DNA from: an uncultured Bacteroidales bacterium
GTDB taxonomy: Bacteria; Bacteroidota; Bacteroidia; Bacteroidales; UBA932
DNA: 64,000 nucleotides
NCBI GenBank assembly: GCA_945868745.1
Contig: CAMBMK010000001.1
Coordinates: 1 to 64,000 of the forward strand
Direction: 5' to 3'
How positions within the stretch are numbered: position 1 is the first letter of the stretch; each line of letters starts with the position of its first letter. Under the pieces are notes generated by a model. The model was given only the letters and a program-made list of their open reading frames with translations. It was not told where the DNA came from and ran no database searches. The position numbers and the translations under genes are program-made. Shown piece by piece: positions 18,765 to 27,729 of this stretch.

Positions 18765-20135
18765 ATGAATACGCTATTTGACAAAATATGGGACAGCCAC
18801 GTCGTCAACCGGATTGAGGACGGACCGGTCCAGCTCTATATCGACAGGCTCTATTGCCACGAGGTCACAAGCCCGCAGGCCTTTGACGGACTGCGCGAAA
18901 GGGGCATAAAATGTCTGCGCCCGGAGAAAATCTTCTGTATGCCGGACCACAACACACCTACCCACGACCAGGACAAGCCGATTGAGGACCCGGTGGGCAG
19001 GAAACAGGTGGATGCACTCACACGCAACACCGCCGAATTCGGGCTCACCCATTTCCCGATGATGGACCGCCGCAACGGAATCATCCACGTGGTAGGTCCA
19101 GAGAGAGGGCTTTCCCTCCCGGGAATGACAATTGTCTGCGGGGACTCCCACACTTCCACCCACGGGGCCGTCGGTGCGGTTGCATTCGGCATCGGCACAA
19201 GCGAGGTGGAGATGGTGATGGCATCGCAGTGTATCCTCCAGCAGAAGCCGAAGTCGATGAGAATCAGCATTGAAGGCAAGCTTGGGAAAGGAGTGACCGC
19301 AAAGGATGTCGCCCTCTACATCATGAAGATGATCACCACCTCCGGAGGCACCGGCTATTTCATCGAATATGCCGGCCAGGTCATCAGGGACATGTCAATG
19401 GAGGGAAGGATGACCCTTTGCAACCTTTCCATCGAAATGGGTGCCCGCGGAGGATTCATAGCTCCGGACGAGACCACCTTCAACTATCTCAAGGGACGCG
19501 AATATGCCCCGAAGGGAGAGGAATGGGACAGGGCCGTGGAGTATTGGAAAACCCTGCGCAGCGGTGACGATGCCGTGTTTGACCGCGAAATCACCTACCG
19601 GGGCGAAGACATCGAGCCTATGATAACCTACGGCACCAACCCCGGAATGGGCATGGCCATAACCGGAAGCATTCCTGAAGGATGCCCGCAGAAAGCCCTT
19701 GACTATATGGGATTTGAAGAGGGGCAAAAACTCCTCGGACACAAGGTTGACTATGTATTTCTCGGAGCCTGCACCAACGGCAGGATCGAGGATTTCCGCG
19801 CATTCGCATCCATTGCCCGCGGCCGCCACAAGGCAGAAAATGTCACTGCCTGGCTTGTTCCGGGGTCATGGATGGTAAAGCAGCAGATTGAAGATGAGGG
19901 CCTTGACAAAGTCCTTGCGGAAGCCGGCTTTGAAATCCGCCAGCCGGGATGCTCCGCCTGCCTTGCGATGAACGATGACAAGATTCCTGCAGGAAAATAC
20001 AGCGTATCGACCAGCAACCGCAATTTTGAGGGCCGCCAGGGACCGGGCTCAAGGACCATGCTCGCATCTCCGCTCACAGCGGCGGCGGCAGCCGTGACAG
20101 GCGTGGTTACAGACCCGAGAACATTAATGGACTGA
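18765..20135 (+). CDS. leuC: 3-isopropylmalate dehydratase large subunit
   Basis: Aconitase-family [4Fe-4S] subunit that isomerises 2- to 3-isopropylmalate with LeuD. The 456-residue protein has PDHNTPT near residue 62, [26 protein letters not shown], and the cluster ligands in [12 protein letters not shown] and [12 protein letters not shown]. It ends with [20 protein letters not shown]. Length is normal. Lies 10 nt after leuA and 5 nt before leuD. Confidence 0.97.
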   Translation: MNTLFDKIWDSHVVNRIEDGPVQLYIDRLYCHEVTSPQAFDGLRERGIKCLRPEKIFCMPDHNTPTHDQDKPIEDPVGRKQVDALTRNTAEFGLTHFPMMDRRNGIIHVVGPERGLSLPGMTIVCGDSHTSTHGAVGAVAFGIGTSEVEMVMASQCILQQKPKSMRISIEGKLGKGVTAKDVALYIMKMITTSGGTGYFIEYAGQVIRDMSMEGRMTLCNLSIEMGARGGFIAPDETTFNYLKGREYAPKGEEWDRAVEYWKTLRSGDDAVFDREITYRGEDIEPMITYGTNPGMGMAITGSIPEGCPQKALDYMGFEEGQKLLGHKVDYVFLGACTNGRIEDFRAFASIARGRHKAENVTAWLVPGSWMVKQQIEDEGLDKVLAEAGFEIRQPGCSACLAMNDDKIPAGKYSVSTSNRNFEGRQGPGSRTMLASPLTAAAAAVTGVVTDPRTLMD

Positions 20136-20140
20136 ATGTT

Positions 20141-20737
20141 ATGAAACAGAAATTCGACATAATTGAGAGCAGCTGCATTCCTCTTCCGCTTGAGAATGTG
20201 GACACTGACCAGATAATACCGGCGCGTTTCCTGAAGGCCACGACAAAAGACGAGAAGTTCTTCGGGGACAATCTGTTCTGCGACTGGAGATACAATCCGG
20301 ACGGGAGCCCGAAGGATTTTGTGATGAACGACCCTTCCTACAGCGGATGCATCCTTGTGGCAGGCAGGAATTTCGGCAGCGGTTCCAGCCGCGAGCACGC
20401 AGCCTGGGCGATTGCCGGAGCGGGATTCAAAGTGGTGATTTCCAGCTTCTTCGCCGATATCCACAAAAACAATGAGCTCAACAATTTCGTGCTTCCCGTG
20501 ACCGTTTCGGAAGGTTTTCTCGCAGAGTTGTTTGCATCAATCGACGCCGACCACGGCACAAGGGTGCGCGTGGACGTGCCCAACCAGACCGTGACCAACC
20601 TCGCCACCGGTTCTTCGGAGCATTTCGAGCTCAATGCATACAAAAAATACTGTCTGATGAATGCACTCGACGACATTGACTACCTTCTCGGGACAAAAGA
20701 CAGGATTGAGGAGTACGAGAACAGCCGCAGGATATGA
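20141..20737 (+). CDS. leuD: 3-isopropylmalate dehydratase small subunit
   Basis: Swivelling-domain subunit that pairs with LeuC. The 198-residue protein carries NVDTDQIIPARFLK near the N terminus and the signature GRNFGSGSSREHAAWAIAGAGFKVVISSFFADI. Its last codons overlap the start of the next gene by 4 nt (ATGA). Confidence 0.97.
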   Translation: MKQKFDIIESSCIPLPLENVDTDQIIPARFLKATTKDEKFFGDNLFCDWRYNPDGSPKDFVMNDPSYSGCILVAGRNFGSGSSREHAAWAIAGAGFKVVISSFFADIHKNNELNNFVLPVTVSEGFLAELFASIDADHGTRVRVDVPNQTVTNLATGSSEHFELNAYKKYCLMNALDDIDYLLGTKDRIEEYENSRRI

Positions 20738-22272
20738 TAGAAATACTTGACACAACGCTCAGGGACGGCGAGCAGACCGCAGGAGTCTCGTTCAATGCAG
20801 GCGAAAAGCTTGCCATTGCACGGCTGCTTCTCGAGGAGCTCAAGGTTGACCGCATCGAGGTGTGCTCCGCAAGGGTATCGGAGGGTGAGCGCACCGCCCT
20901 GTCAAGAATCTGTGCCTGGGCCTCCGCGTGCGGCCATCTGGACAGGGTGGAGGCACTCGGTTTCGTGGATGACGGCAGGTCCGTGGACTGGATTGCAGGC
21001 TGCGGCGGCACTGTGCTGAACCTCCTCACGAAGGGTTCCCTCAAGCATGTGACAGGCCAGCTGCGCAAGACTCCGCAGGAGCACCTGGACGACATCAGGC
21101 GCAATATCGACATCGCCGTCAGAAAAGGGATGGGCGTCAATGTCTATCTTGAGGACTGGTCCAACGGGATGCTCAACTCGGAAGACTATGTGTATTTTCT
21201 GATGGACGGACTCAAGGACACTCCCGTCAGAAGATACATGCTTCCCGACACCCTCGGGGTGCTGAGCCCGGACGAGACCTTCGCCCTGATCAGCAAGATG
21301 ACGTCGCGCTACCCTGACCGGCATTTCGACTTTCACGCCCACAACGACTATGACCTCGCCACTGCCAATACCCTCGCGGCACTGAAAGCCGGTGTGCAGG
21401 GCGTGCACGCAACGGTGAACGGACTGGGAGAAAGGGCCGGCAACGTCTCTATGGCCGGGGTAATCGGTGTTCTCAACGACCATCTCCATCTGCCTAACCC
21501 GCTGGACGAGAGCAAGCTCATCCACGTCTGCAAATATGTGGAAAGCATCTCAGGCGTGCGCATTGCCCCCAATTCCCCTATCGTCGGGGACTCGGTATTC
21601 ACCCAGACCAGCGGTGTCCACGCCGACGGCGACCGCAAGGGCGACCTCTACCAGAATGCCCTGCTCCCGGAGAGATTCGGCCGCAGACGCACATATGCGC
21701 TCGGCAAGACAAGCGGCAAGGCCAACATAATGAAAAACCTCGAAAGCCTCGGCATCAGCCTCACCACCGAGCAGATGAAGAAGGTCACGAGCCGTGTCGT
21801 GGAACTCGGCGACAAGAAGGAGACCATGACCACTGAGGACCTTCCGTTCATCGTGGCAGACGTGCTCAGGGGTGACGACAGTGCCGTAGAGGAGAATATC
21901 CGCATTGTCAACTACAGCCTTATGCTTGCGCGCGGAATGCATCCTGTGGCAAGCCTGCGCATCGAAATCCACGGCGACGAGTACGAGGACACCGAACGCG
22001 GAGACGGACAGTACGATGCGTTCATGAAGGCCCTGTGGAAGATCTACGACAAGCTCGGCAAGGCCCACCCGAAGCTGACCGACTATTCGGTGAGCATCCC
22101 TCCGGGAGGAAAGACCGACGCACTTGTGGAGACCACCATCGAATGGGATTTCGGGGGACACAGCTTCAAGACCCGCGGAGTCGATTCGGACCAGACGGAA
22201 GCCGCCATCAAGGCCACCTTCAAAATGCTCAACATCATTGAAAATTCTGAAATCAAAACTTACACGGTATGA
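20734..22272 (+). CDS. Second 2-isopropylmalate-synthase-family enzyme; possible citramalate synthase
   Basis: A 512-residue paralogue of LeuA in the DRE-TIM metallolyase family. It has [20 protein letters not shown] at the N terminus, metal-binding [29 protein letters not shown], and [14 protein letters not shown]-terminal allosteric domain contains the [16 protein letters not shown]-like stretch ([16 protein letters not shown]). It is clearly distinct from the leuA gene in the same operon. A (R)-citramalate synthase acting on pyruvate plus acetyl-CoA would let LeuCD and LeuB make 2-oxobutyrate for isoleucine without threonine deaminase. No ilvA is in this operon. The assignment is inferred; a second IPMS or another 2-keto-acid substrate remains possible. 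Overlaps leuD and leuB by 4 nt each. Confidence 0.75.
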   Translation: MIEILDTTLRDGEQTAGVSFNAGEKLAIARLLLEELKVDRIEVCSARVSEGERTALSRICAWASACGHLDRVEALGFVDDGRSVDWIAGCGGTVLNLLTKGSLKHVTGQLRKTPQEHLDDIRRNIDIAVRKGMGVNVYLEDWSNGMLNSEDYVYFLMDGLKDTPVRRYMLPDTLGVLSPDETFALISKMTSRYPDRHFDFHAHNDYDLATANTLAALKAGVQGVHATVNGLGERAGNVSMAGVIGVLNDHLHLPNPLDESKLIHVCKYVESISGVRIAPNSPIVGDSVFTQTSGVHADGDRKGDLYQNALLPERFGRRRTYALGKTSGKANIMKNLESLGISLTTEQMKKVTSRVVELGDKKETMTTEDLPFIVADVLRGDDSAVEENIRIVNYSLMLARGMHPVASLRIEIHGDEYEDTERGDGQYDAFMKALWKIYDKLGKAHPKLTDYSVSIPPGGKTDALVETTIEWDFGGHSFKTRGVDSDQTEAAIKATFKMLNIIENSEIKTYTV

Positions 22273-23342
22273 ACTTTAAAATAGCAAAGCTTCCCGGCGA
22301 CGGCATCGGCCCGGAAGTGGTAAGCCAGGCCGTCAAGGCCGTTGACGCCGTCTGCCGCAGGTTCGGACACACTGCCGAGTACACCTTCGGATATGTCGGA
22401 GCCTGTGCAATCGACAGATATGGAGATGCCTACCCGGAAGAAACACACAATATCTGCATGGATTCGGATGCCGTCCTTTTCGGAGCCGTCGGCGACCCGA
22501 AATACGACAATGACCCTACCGCAAAGGTACGCCCGGAGCAGGGGCTCCTCGCAATCCGCAAAAAACTCGGACTGTATGCCAACCTGCGCCCTGTAGAGAC
22601 ATTCCGCTCGCTCATAGACCGTTCCCCGCTCAGGACAGAACTCGTTGACGGAGCCGACTTCATGTGCATCAGGGAACTCACCGGAGGCATGTACTTCGGC
22701 AAAAAGGGCCGCGAAGATGGCGGCAACACTGCCTACGACACCTGCATCTACAGCCGTCCCGAGGTGGAACGCATCCTCAAGCTTGCCTTCGAATATGCAA
22801 TGAGAAGACGCAAGCACCTCACCGTAGTGGACAAGGCCAACGTCCTCGAGTCCTCACGGCTCTGGCGCCAGATTGCCCAGGAGATGGAGCCGCAGTACCC
22901 GGAAGTAACTGTGGACTACCTCTTTGTGGACAATGCTGCAATGCAGCTCATACGCTGTCCGAAGGTATTTGACGTCATCGTCACCGAAAACACCTTCGGG
23001 GACATCCTCACCGACGAGGCCAGCTGCATTACCGGCAGTATGGGACTTCTTGCCTCCGCTTCCGTAGGCGAGCACACCTCCCTCTTCGAGCCTATCCACG
23101 GCTCATACCCACAGGCCGCAGGCAAGAACATCGCCAACCCTCTGGCCACCATCCTTTCAGCCGCAATGATGTTTGAATATGCATTCGGGCTTATGGAGGA
23201 AGGCAAGGCCATCAGGGAGGCCGTATCTGCGTCCATCGACGCGGGCATAGTGACCGAGGACCTCGCCGCTCCGTCGCAGAAAGCCTGCAGCACCTCAGAA
23301 GTCGGAGACTGGGTGGCAGAATACATTGACAAAGCCAAATAG
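22269..23342 (+). CDS. leuB: 3-isopropylmalate dehydrogenase
   Basis: NAD-dependent oxidative decarboxylase of Leu synthesis. Of 357 residues, the N-terminal [42 protein letters not shown] and the catalytic [15 protein letters not shown] are diagnostic. [21 protein letters not shown] and [18 protein letters not shown] (NAD side) follow. If the preceding gene makes citramalate, LeuB would also oxidise 3-methylmalate. Overlaps the preceding gene by 4 nt. Confidence 0.97.
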   Translation: MNFKIAKLPGDGIGPEVVSQAVKAVDAVCRRFGHTAEYTFGYVGACAIDRYGDAYPEETHNICMDSDAVLFGAVGDPKYDNDPTAKVRPEQGLLAIRKKLGLYANLRPVETFRSLIDRSPLRTELVDGADFMCIRELTGGMYFGKKGREDGGNTAYDTCIYSRPEVERILKLAFEYAMRRRKHLTVVDKANVLESSRLWRQIAQEMEPQYPEVTVDYLFVDNAAMQLIRCPKVFDVIVTENTFGDILTDEASCITGSMGLLASASVGEHTSLFEPIHGSYPQAAGKNIANPLATILSAAMMFEYAFGLMEEGKAIREAVSASIDAGIVTEDLAAPSQKACSTSEVGDWVAEYIDKAK

Positions 23343-23389
23343 CCAACTCAAGGACAGCATTTGCAAAACAGCATCTTAATCAGTTTATT

Positions 23390-24427
23390 ATGAGCAACAT
23401 AAATTGGGACACAATAGGCTTTGACGCCTACAGGACACGCACCGTCATCCTGTCCCGTTTCCAGGACGGAAAATGGTCTCCGGCAGAGAAGACCGAAAAT
23501 TTCTCCTTCACTCTCGACCCGTTCGCACAGGTGCTCCACTATGCAGTAGCCTGCTTCGAAGGCCTCAAGGCTTTCACCCAAAAAGACGGGAAGATTGTGA
23601 TATTCCGTCCGGACGAAAATGCCGCCAGAATGAGGCGTACCGCCGATTATCTCGGCATGCCGGCTCCTGATGAAGACCTTTTCATCTCAATGTGCGAGGA
23701 GTGTGTAAAGAACAATCTCGAATTCATGCCTCCATACGGACACGGAGCTTCGATGTACCTGCGTCCGATCCTGATGGGTGTCCATCCGCAGATGCAGCTC
23801 ACACCTAATCCGGATGCCCTCTTCGCCGTCATCTGCGCCCCTGCCGGAGCATATTACGGCTCCAACATGAGGTCTTTCAGCGCAGTCATCCCGGGAGACT
23901 ACGACAGGGCCGCCCCTAAAGGCTCCGGAAGCTACAAGCTGGGTGCCAACTATGCAGCCACCTTCAAGCCATACAAGATAGCCCACGACCAGGGATACCA
24001 GGAGCTCCTGTTCCTCAACTCTGCCACCAGGGAATATGTCGATGAGTACGGCTCATCCAACTTCTTCGGCATCAAGGGCAACACCTATGTAACCCCGCTT
24101 TCCGACAGTGTCCTTCCGTCAATCACCAACAAGTCTCTCCAGCAGGTCGCAAAAGACCTCGGAATGGAGGTTGAGAAGAGAAAGATTCCTGTAGAAGAGC
24201 TCGCCGAATTCGACGAGGCGGCAGCCTGCGGCACAGCCGTTGTCATCACCCCTATGTACAGGATCGACATCAAGCCGGTGCTCGGCGGTGAGGAGATTGA
24301 AAGGTCATTCACCTACGGAGAGCCGGAGAAGGTGGGACCTGTCTGCACAAAGCTCTACAAGACACTGACAGGCATCCAGAACGGAGAGCTTCCCGACACC
24401 CACGGCTGGTGCCATGAGGTAAGATGA
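23390..24427 (+). CDS. ilvE: Branched-chain amino-acid aminotransferase
   Basis: PLP fold type IV transaminase that makes Val, Leu and Ile in the final step. The 345-residue protein shows FEGLKAFTQKDGKIVIFRPDEN, RPILMG, and the catalytic lysine in KGSGSYKLGANYAA. YVDEYGSSNFFGIKG and TAVVITPM follow. Last gene of the BCAA operon (47 nt after leuB). Its stop lies 5 nt from the stop of the convergent lipoprotein gene, and no terminator hairpin is visible between them. Confidence 0.96.
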   Translation: MSNINWDTIGFDAYRTRTVILSRFQDGKWSPAEKTENFSFTLDPFAQVLHYAVACFEGLKAFTQKDGKIVIFRPDENAARMRRTADYLGMPAPDEDLFISMCEECVKNNLEFMPPYGHGASMYLRPILMGVHPQMQLTPNPDALFAVICAPAGAYYGSNMRSFSAVIPGDYDRAAPKGSGSYKLGANYAATFKPYKIAHDQGYQELLFLNSATREYVDEYGSSNFFGIKGNTYVTPLSDSVLPSITNKSLQQVAKDLGMEVEKRKIPVEELAEFDEAAACGTAVVITPMYRIDIKPVLGGEEIERSFTYGEPEKVGPVCTKLYKTLTGIQNGELPDTHGWCHEVR

Positions 24428-24432
24428 CATCT

Positions 24433-25683
24433 TTACGGGACGCCGTCATCCCCATTGTCAGGAAAATAGATTCCTGAGATATATCCGTTCAGAAGATATG
24501 CAAGATTCCGCCCGTTCCGCCACAGGAACGGGCTTCTTTCTTTTCCTGCCGGGGAAAAGGCGGCATAGAACCTGCCGTCACGGTATGCAGCGCAATCAGG
24601 GGAATAGATTTTCACGCTGTCTTCAGGAGAGTAATGCTTCCCGTCCACACAGAAACCGTCAACCCAGCCTTCCCGCCCGGCTTCGACATAGGCGGTCCCC
24701 TCCTGCGATATGCAGAAGCCCACGATGCCCGTTCCCTTGGCCGCGAGAGTCCCGTCGCTTTCCCAAAGACACCTGGAAAGGGTCCCGTCATATTCCACCG
24801 CATCGCCCTCAAGACAGACCCTTTCTCCGGATACCAGAAACCTGCAGTTCCTGGTCGTACGCAGCGGCTGGTGTTTGCAGACGATGCTGCGTTCCCCGCA
24901 GAATATCACAGGATTGCCATAGGAATACCGGGTGGTGCACGCATAGTACACCTCTCCGGCAATCCTCCTCATCGCAAGCACATTGAGCGACTGGTCCGAC
25001 AATTCTATCTGCGCCGGACCCTGACCGGCATAAAGATAGTATTTCCTCCCGCCTTTGGATTCGGTATAATAGCTGAAACACAGTTCTCCCCCATCCTCAT
25101 ACAACGGGTCGGAGTATGCATTCCCGAGCAGGATGCCCGACTCAAGCGAAAAAGCCGCCTCCCCGTCTTTCCTGAAGGAAAAACCCTCGCCGTAACGGCT
25201 TCTGCCCAGCGTATAGACGCTTTCGCCACTCACGACAACATCCACCACGACCTCATCCCCATCATATGAGAAAAGCACCTCCCCATCCTTTTTCACAGTA
25301 GTCGTCCCCCCTTCGGAATAATCGGAATACAGGTGCCCCCCGATTATCCTGTTACGGTCAGAATCCGGGCTTATCCTGTACTGGGCACCGGCCCGGACGG
25401 TCAGGAGCCTTTTCTGGTCACGATACACCACAAGGCTGCCGACCTTTCCGTAATCAGGGTCAGACCTCCAGTCATACCCGTCCGGATACTCTATCCCCAG
25501 CACAAATACCGAGGTATCGGCCGCCTCTGCGGAAGAGGCACCTCCACCGGCATACTTTGTACGCAGGGAACGCGGGGAAATGCTCATCCTGGTCCGGTCA
25601 TCATCCAGAAAGCCGCACGAGCAAAGGATGCCCAAGCAAAGGACAGCAAGCAGCACTATCCCGATTGAAGTCTTCACAGTCAT
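24433..25683 (-). CDS. Hypothetical lipoprotein
   Basis: I do not recognise a family. The 416-residue protein starts with Lys and a hydrophobic segment (about residues 6-20) leading to LCSC, a plausible lipobox with Cys23 as the lipidated residue. Three Asp follow at +4 to +6 (GFLDDD), resembling a Bacteroidota lipoprotein export signal for surface display. The body is rich in short beta-prone segments with repeated Y-x-G and E-D-G-x-L patterns, which might form a beta-propeller, but this is a guess. The ATG at 25683 was chosen because a -7 box (25700-25707) and an upstream terminator lie between it and the longer in-frame ATG at 25731. Confidence 0.75.
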   Translation of the reverse strand: MTVKTSIGIVLLAVLCLGILCSCGFLDDDRTRMSISPRSLRTKYAGGGASSAEAADTSVFVLGIEYPDGYDWRSDPDYGKVGSLVVYRDQKRLLTVRAGAQYRISPDSDRNRIIGGHLYSDYSEGGTTTVKKDGEVLFSYDGDEVVVDVVVSGESVYTLGRSRYGEGFSFRKDGEAAFSLESGILLGNAYSDPLYEDGGELCFSYYTESKGGRKYYLYAGQGPAQIELSDQSLNVLAMRRIAGEVYYACTTRYSYGNPVIFCGERSIVCKHQPLRTTRNCRFLVSGERVCLEGDAVEYDGTLSRCLWESDGTLAAKGTGIVGFCISQEGTAYVEAGREGWVDGFCVDGKHYSPEDSVKIYSPDCAAYRDGRFYAAFSPAGKERSPFLWRNGRNLAYLLNGYISGIYFPDNGDDGVP

Positions 25684-25699
25684 CTGTTTTCGTTTTCGG

Positions 25700-25707
25700 C
25701 AAAAATA
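25700..25707 (-). promoter_or_regulatory. -7 element for the lipoprotein gene
   Basis: Minus-strand TATTTTTG (TAnnTTTG). It sits directly after the terminator of the upstream beta-barrel gene, 16 nt before the chosen ATG. No TTTG is seen at -33. Confidence 0.45.
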
Positions 25708-25749
25708 CAGAAAAAAGATGCGTCCGGGCAATCCCCCCGACGCATCTTT
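25708..25749 (-). terminator. Intrinsic terminator of the sigma / beta-barrel unit
   Basis: Minus-strand stem AAAGATGCGTC (25749-25739) pairs with GACGCATCTTT (25724-25714) across a 14-nt loop and runs into a T-tract (25716-25711). Ends transcripts from the beta-barrel gene before the lipoprotein gene. Confidence 0.8.
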
Positions 25750-25822
25750 GTACGTTTCTTAACGGTTTGGAATGAATTTTAACGGCCCCTGATGAATTGA
25801 AATCTTCAGGTAATATTCCTAA

Positions 25823-27046
25823 CTAGAAATTGAACCTTGCTCCCACCTCGAAACTCATCATAAGCGGCTGCTGGGTCCTGATGCTTACCGGCTGGCCGTT
25901 GTCAAAGTAGTAGCGGATGCTCGGGTCGAGATACAGGCCGAAGAAATCATTGACCTTGAACTGGACGCCTATACCGGCGGCAACGGAATACTGAAGCTTG
26001 TCCGAAGTGTCCCCGTAGCTCTTGACCCCCGGGTAGCCCGCAACGCGGTACTTGTTGAAAATAAGCTTCTCCACGGAACCTCCGGCAAATGCGTAGAAGT
26101 TGACACGGCTTCCGCTGATGATGTCATAGTAGAGGCTGACAGGGATGCCGATGTAATGGAGGGTGTTGTGGATATCGGAGTTGTAGGTATTGATCACGAC
26201 ACCGTCCTCAGCCTCCTGATACACCCCTGTAAATGTCCTTTCCATAAGAGAATAGGTCACTCCCGTGCCGAGAGACCATTTCCCGCCGCGGTCCAGGTCG
26301 AAGCGGACCTTGAGGCCGAAGGACATCGGAATTGAATAAGTGGAATTGGTGCTTGTCTGAGTGACAGTGGTCTTTGCGGGACTGTCGTGGGACGATGCAA
26401 GCCAATGTGCGGACTGGGCGACAGATCCCGGGTGGCCGTTTGTCTGCATATCGCCTCCTGCGGTAAGGGATATCCTCCTGCGTCCCGAAGGCCTGCGGCT
26501 GTCTTCCCATTCCATCCTGGCAAATGCCTCGGCGGAGCCTGTCTCCTCCGCATATTTCCCGTTTTCCTGCGGAAGTGCGCACTCCTCTTCTTCAGGCCCT
26601 GAGGAGGCCACCACCTCTTCCGCAGCTGCAGTGGCGGCCTCCTCCGGCACCGCTGCCATCTCCGGAGCATCCGCTGCCGGCCTGACGGCATCCTTTACGG
26701 CAAGAGCCTCCGCAATCAACATTTCAGGCCTGACAGTCTTGACAGTCTCCAAAGCAGGGTTTTCATCTCCGCATCTGCCGTCCTCCTGCGGATTATCGGC
26801 AAATGCCACTGTTTCTATATTTTGGAAGTCAGAATTGTTCCCGTCCTGACGCAGTCCAAGAAATGCGGCAACTCCAATTGCGGCCGCAACCGAGGCTGCA
26901 ACTGCAACGCGGCGCCACAGAAGCGCCGTACGGGTCCTACGCATCCGTGACTCCAGGGTACTCCAAACCTGCGAAGGGACTTCTTCCTCCGCCTCGGAAA
27001 GCATGGATTTCACCATGGAATCGAACTCAAAAATATCGTTCTGCAT
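25823..27046 (-). CDS. Membrane-anchored beta-barrel-like protein, putative anti-sigma partner
   Basis: 407 residues in three parts. A soluble N terminus (about 1-45, FEFDSMVKSMLSEAEEEVP) resembles the cytoplasmic end of Bacteroidota anti-sigma/ECF-operon proteins. One transmembrane segment follows (about 46-64, VAVAASVAAAIGVAAFLGL), then a long Ala/Glu-rich low-complexity linker to about 190. The C-terminal third looks like a porin-type outer-membrane beta-barrel: alternating aromatic strands (LHYIGIPVSLYYDII, LQYSVAAGIGVQFKVNDFFGLYLDP) and a terminal Phe (ARFNF). The gene starts next to the sigma-factor stop (2 nt), so co-expression is near certain. Anti-sigma activity is inferred from position only. 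Confidence 0.75.
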   Translation of the reverse strand: MQNDIFEFDSMVKSMLSEAEEEVPSQVWSTLESRMRRTRTALLWRRVAVAASVAAAIGVAAFLGLRQDGNNSDFQNIETVAFADNPQEDGRCGDENPALETVKTVRPEMLIAEALAVKDAVRPAADAPEMAAVPEEAATAAAEEVVASSGPEEEECALPQENGKYAEETGSAEAFARMEWEDSRRPSGRRRISLTAGGDMQTNGHPGSVAQSAHWLASSHDSPAKTTVTQTSTNSTYSIPMSFGLKVRFDLDRGGKWSLGTGVTYSLMERTFTGVYQEAEDGVVINTYNSDIHNTLHYIGIPVSLYYDIISGSRVNFYAFAGGSVEKLIFNKYRVAGYPGVKSYGDTSDKLQYSVAAGIGVQFKVNDFFGLYLDPSIRYYFDNGQPVSIRTQQPLMMSFEVGARFNF

Positions 27047-27047
27047 C

Positions 27048-27647
27048 TTACATATTCCTTATCTTCTCCTGGAGAATCTTCCTCGCCCGCTGCAATTGCG
27101 AACGCGAAGTCGCCTCGGAGATGCCGAGCTCCTGCGCTATCTCGTTATGGGAATAACCTTCGATGACGGCCATATTGAATACCGTCCTGTACCCCGCCGG
27201 AAGGCTCATCACAAGCTTCATGAGCTCCTTGTACCCGATATTCTGCATCTGGGTGGCACCCCCTCCGGCCATGCCCGAAACCTCTTCAAGACCGACGCCC
27301 ATCTTCAGGGCATCCTTCCTTCGAAGCTCCATCAGCGCAGTATTGATAAAGACCTTTCTGGACCATCCTTCAAAAGACCCGTCCCCGGCATAGCTGTCGA
27401 GCTTGGAGAACAGGGTCACGAAACCATCCTGAAGCACGTCCTCGGCAGCATCCCTGCTGCCCATATATCGCAAACAAACTGCGAACATCTTGGGAGAAAG
27501 AAGGTCGAAAAGCTTTTTCTGGGCCTTTCCGTCACCTTTTCTGCACTTTTCCACAAGCTCTGCCCACAGGTCGGGCGTGGACTGTCCGGTCTCGTCTTGC
27601 CTACGGTCCTGATTGTTAAGATGCAAAAAACCGCCAAAACGTTGCAT
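27048..27647 (-). CDS. ECF-type RNA polymerase sigma factor
   Basis: A 199-residue extracytoplasmic-function sigma factor. Region 2 is visible in LFDLLSPKMFAVCLRYMGSRDAAEDVLQDGFVTLF with the -10-recognising GSFEGWSRKVFINTALMELRR. Region 4 carries the helix-turn-helix LPAGYRTVFNMAVIEGYSHNEIAQELGISEATSRSQLQRAR. The ATG at 27647 was preferred to the in-frame ATG at 27686 because a -7 box (27681-27674, minus strand) lies inside the longer version. It is the first gene of a two-gene unit with the membrane-anchored barrel protein. Confidence 0.88.
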   Translation of the reverse strand: MQRFGGFLHLNNQDRRQDETGQSTPDLWAELVEKCRKGDGKAQKKLFDLLSPKMFAVCLRYMGSRDAAEDVLQDGFVTLFSKLDSYAGDGSFEGWSRKVFINTALMELRRKDALKMGVGLEEVSGMAGGGATQMQNIGYKELMKLVMSLPAGYRTVFNMAVIEGYSHNEIAQELGISEATSRSQLQRARKILQEKIRNM

Positions 27648-27673
27648 CTGCCTCCAATTTTTCAGAACTGACC

Positions 27674-27681
27674 CAAAATTA
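27674..27681 (-). promoter_or_regulatory. -7 element for the first ECF sigma gene
   Basis: Minus-strand TAATTTTG fits TAnnTTTG; initiation near 27667 leaves about 20 nt before the ATG at 27647. No good -33 element is seen. Confidence 0.4.
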
Positions 27682-27704
27682 GACATTTTCTGACGAATTT
27701 GTAC

Positions 27705-27712
27705 TATTTTTG
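27705..27712 (+). promoter_or_regulatory. -7 element for the TPR-envC unit
   Basis: TATTTTTG fits TAnnTTTG and lies 17 nt upstream of the TPR gene ATG. The -33 region is weak. Confidence 0.45.
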
Positions 27713-27729
27713 TATATCATAGTTTTGTT

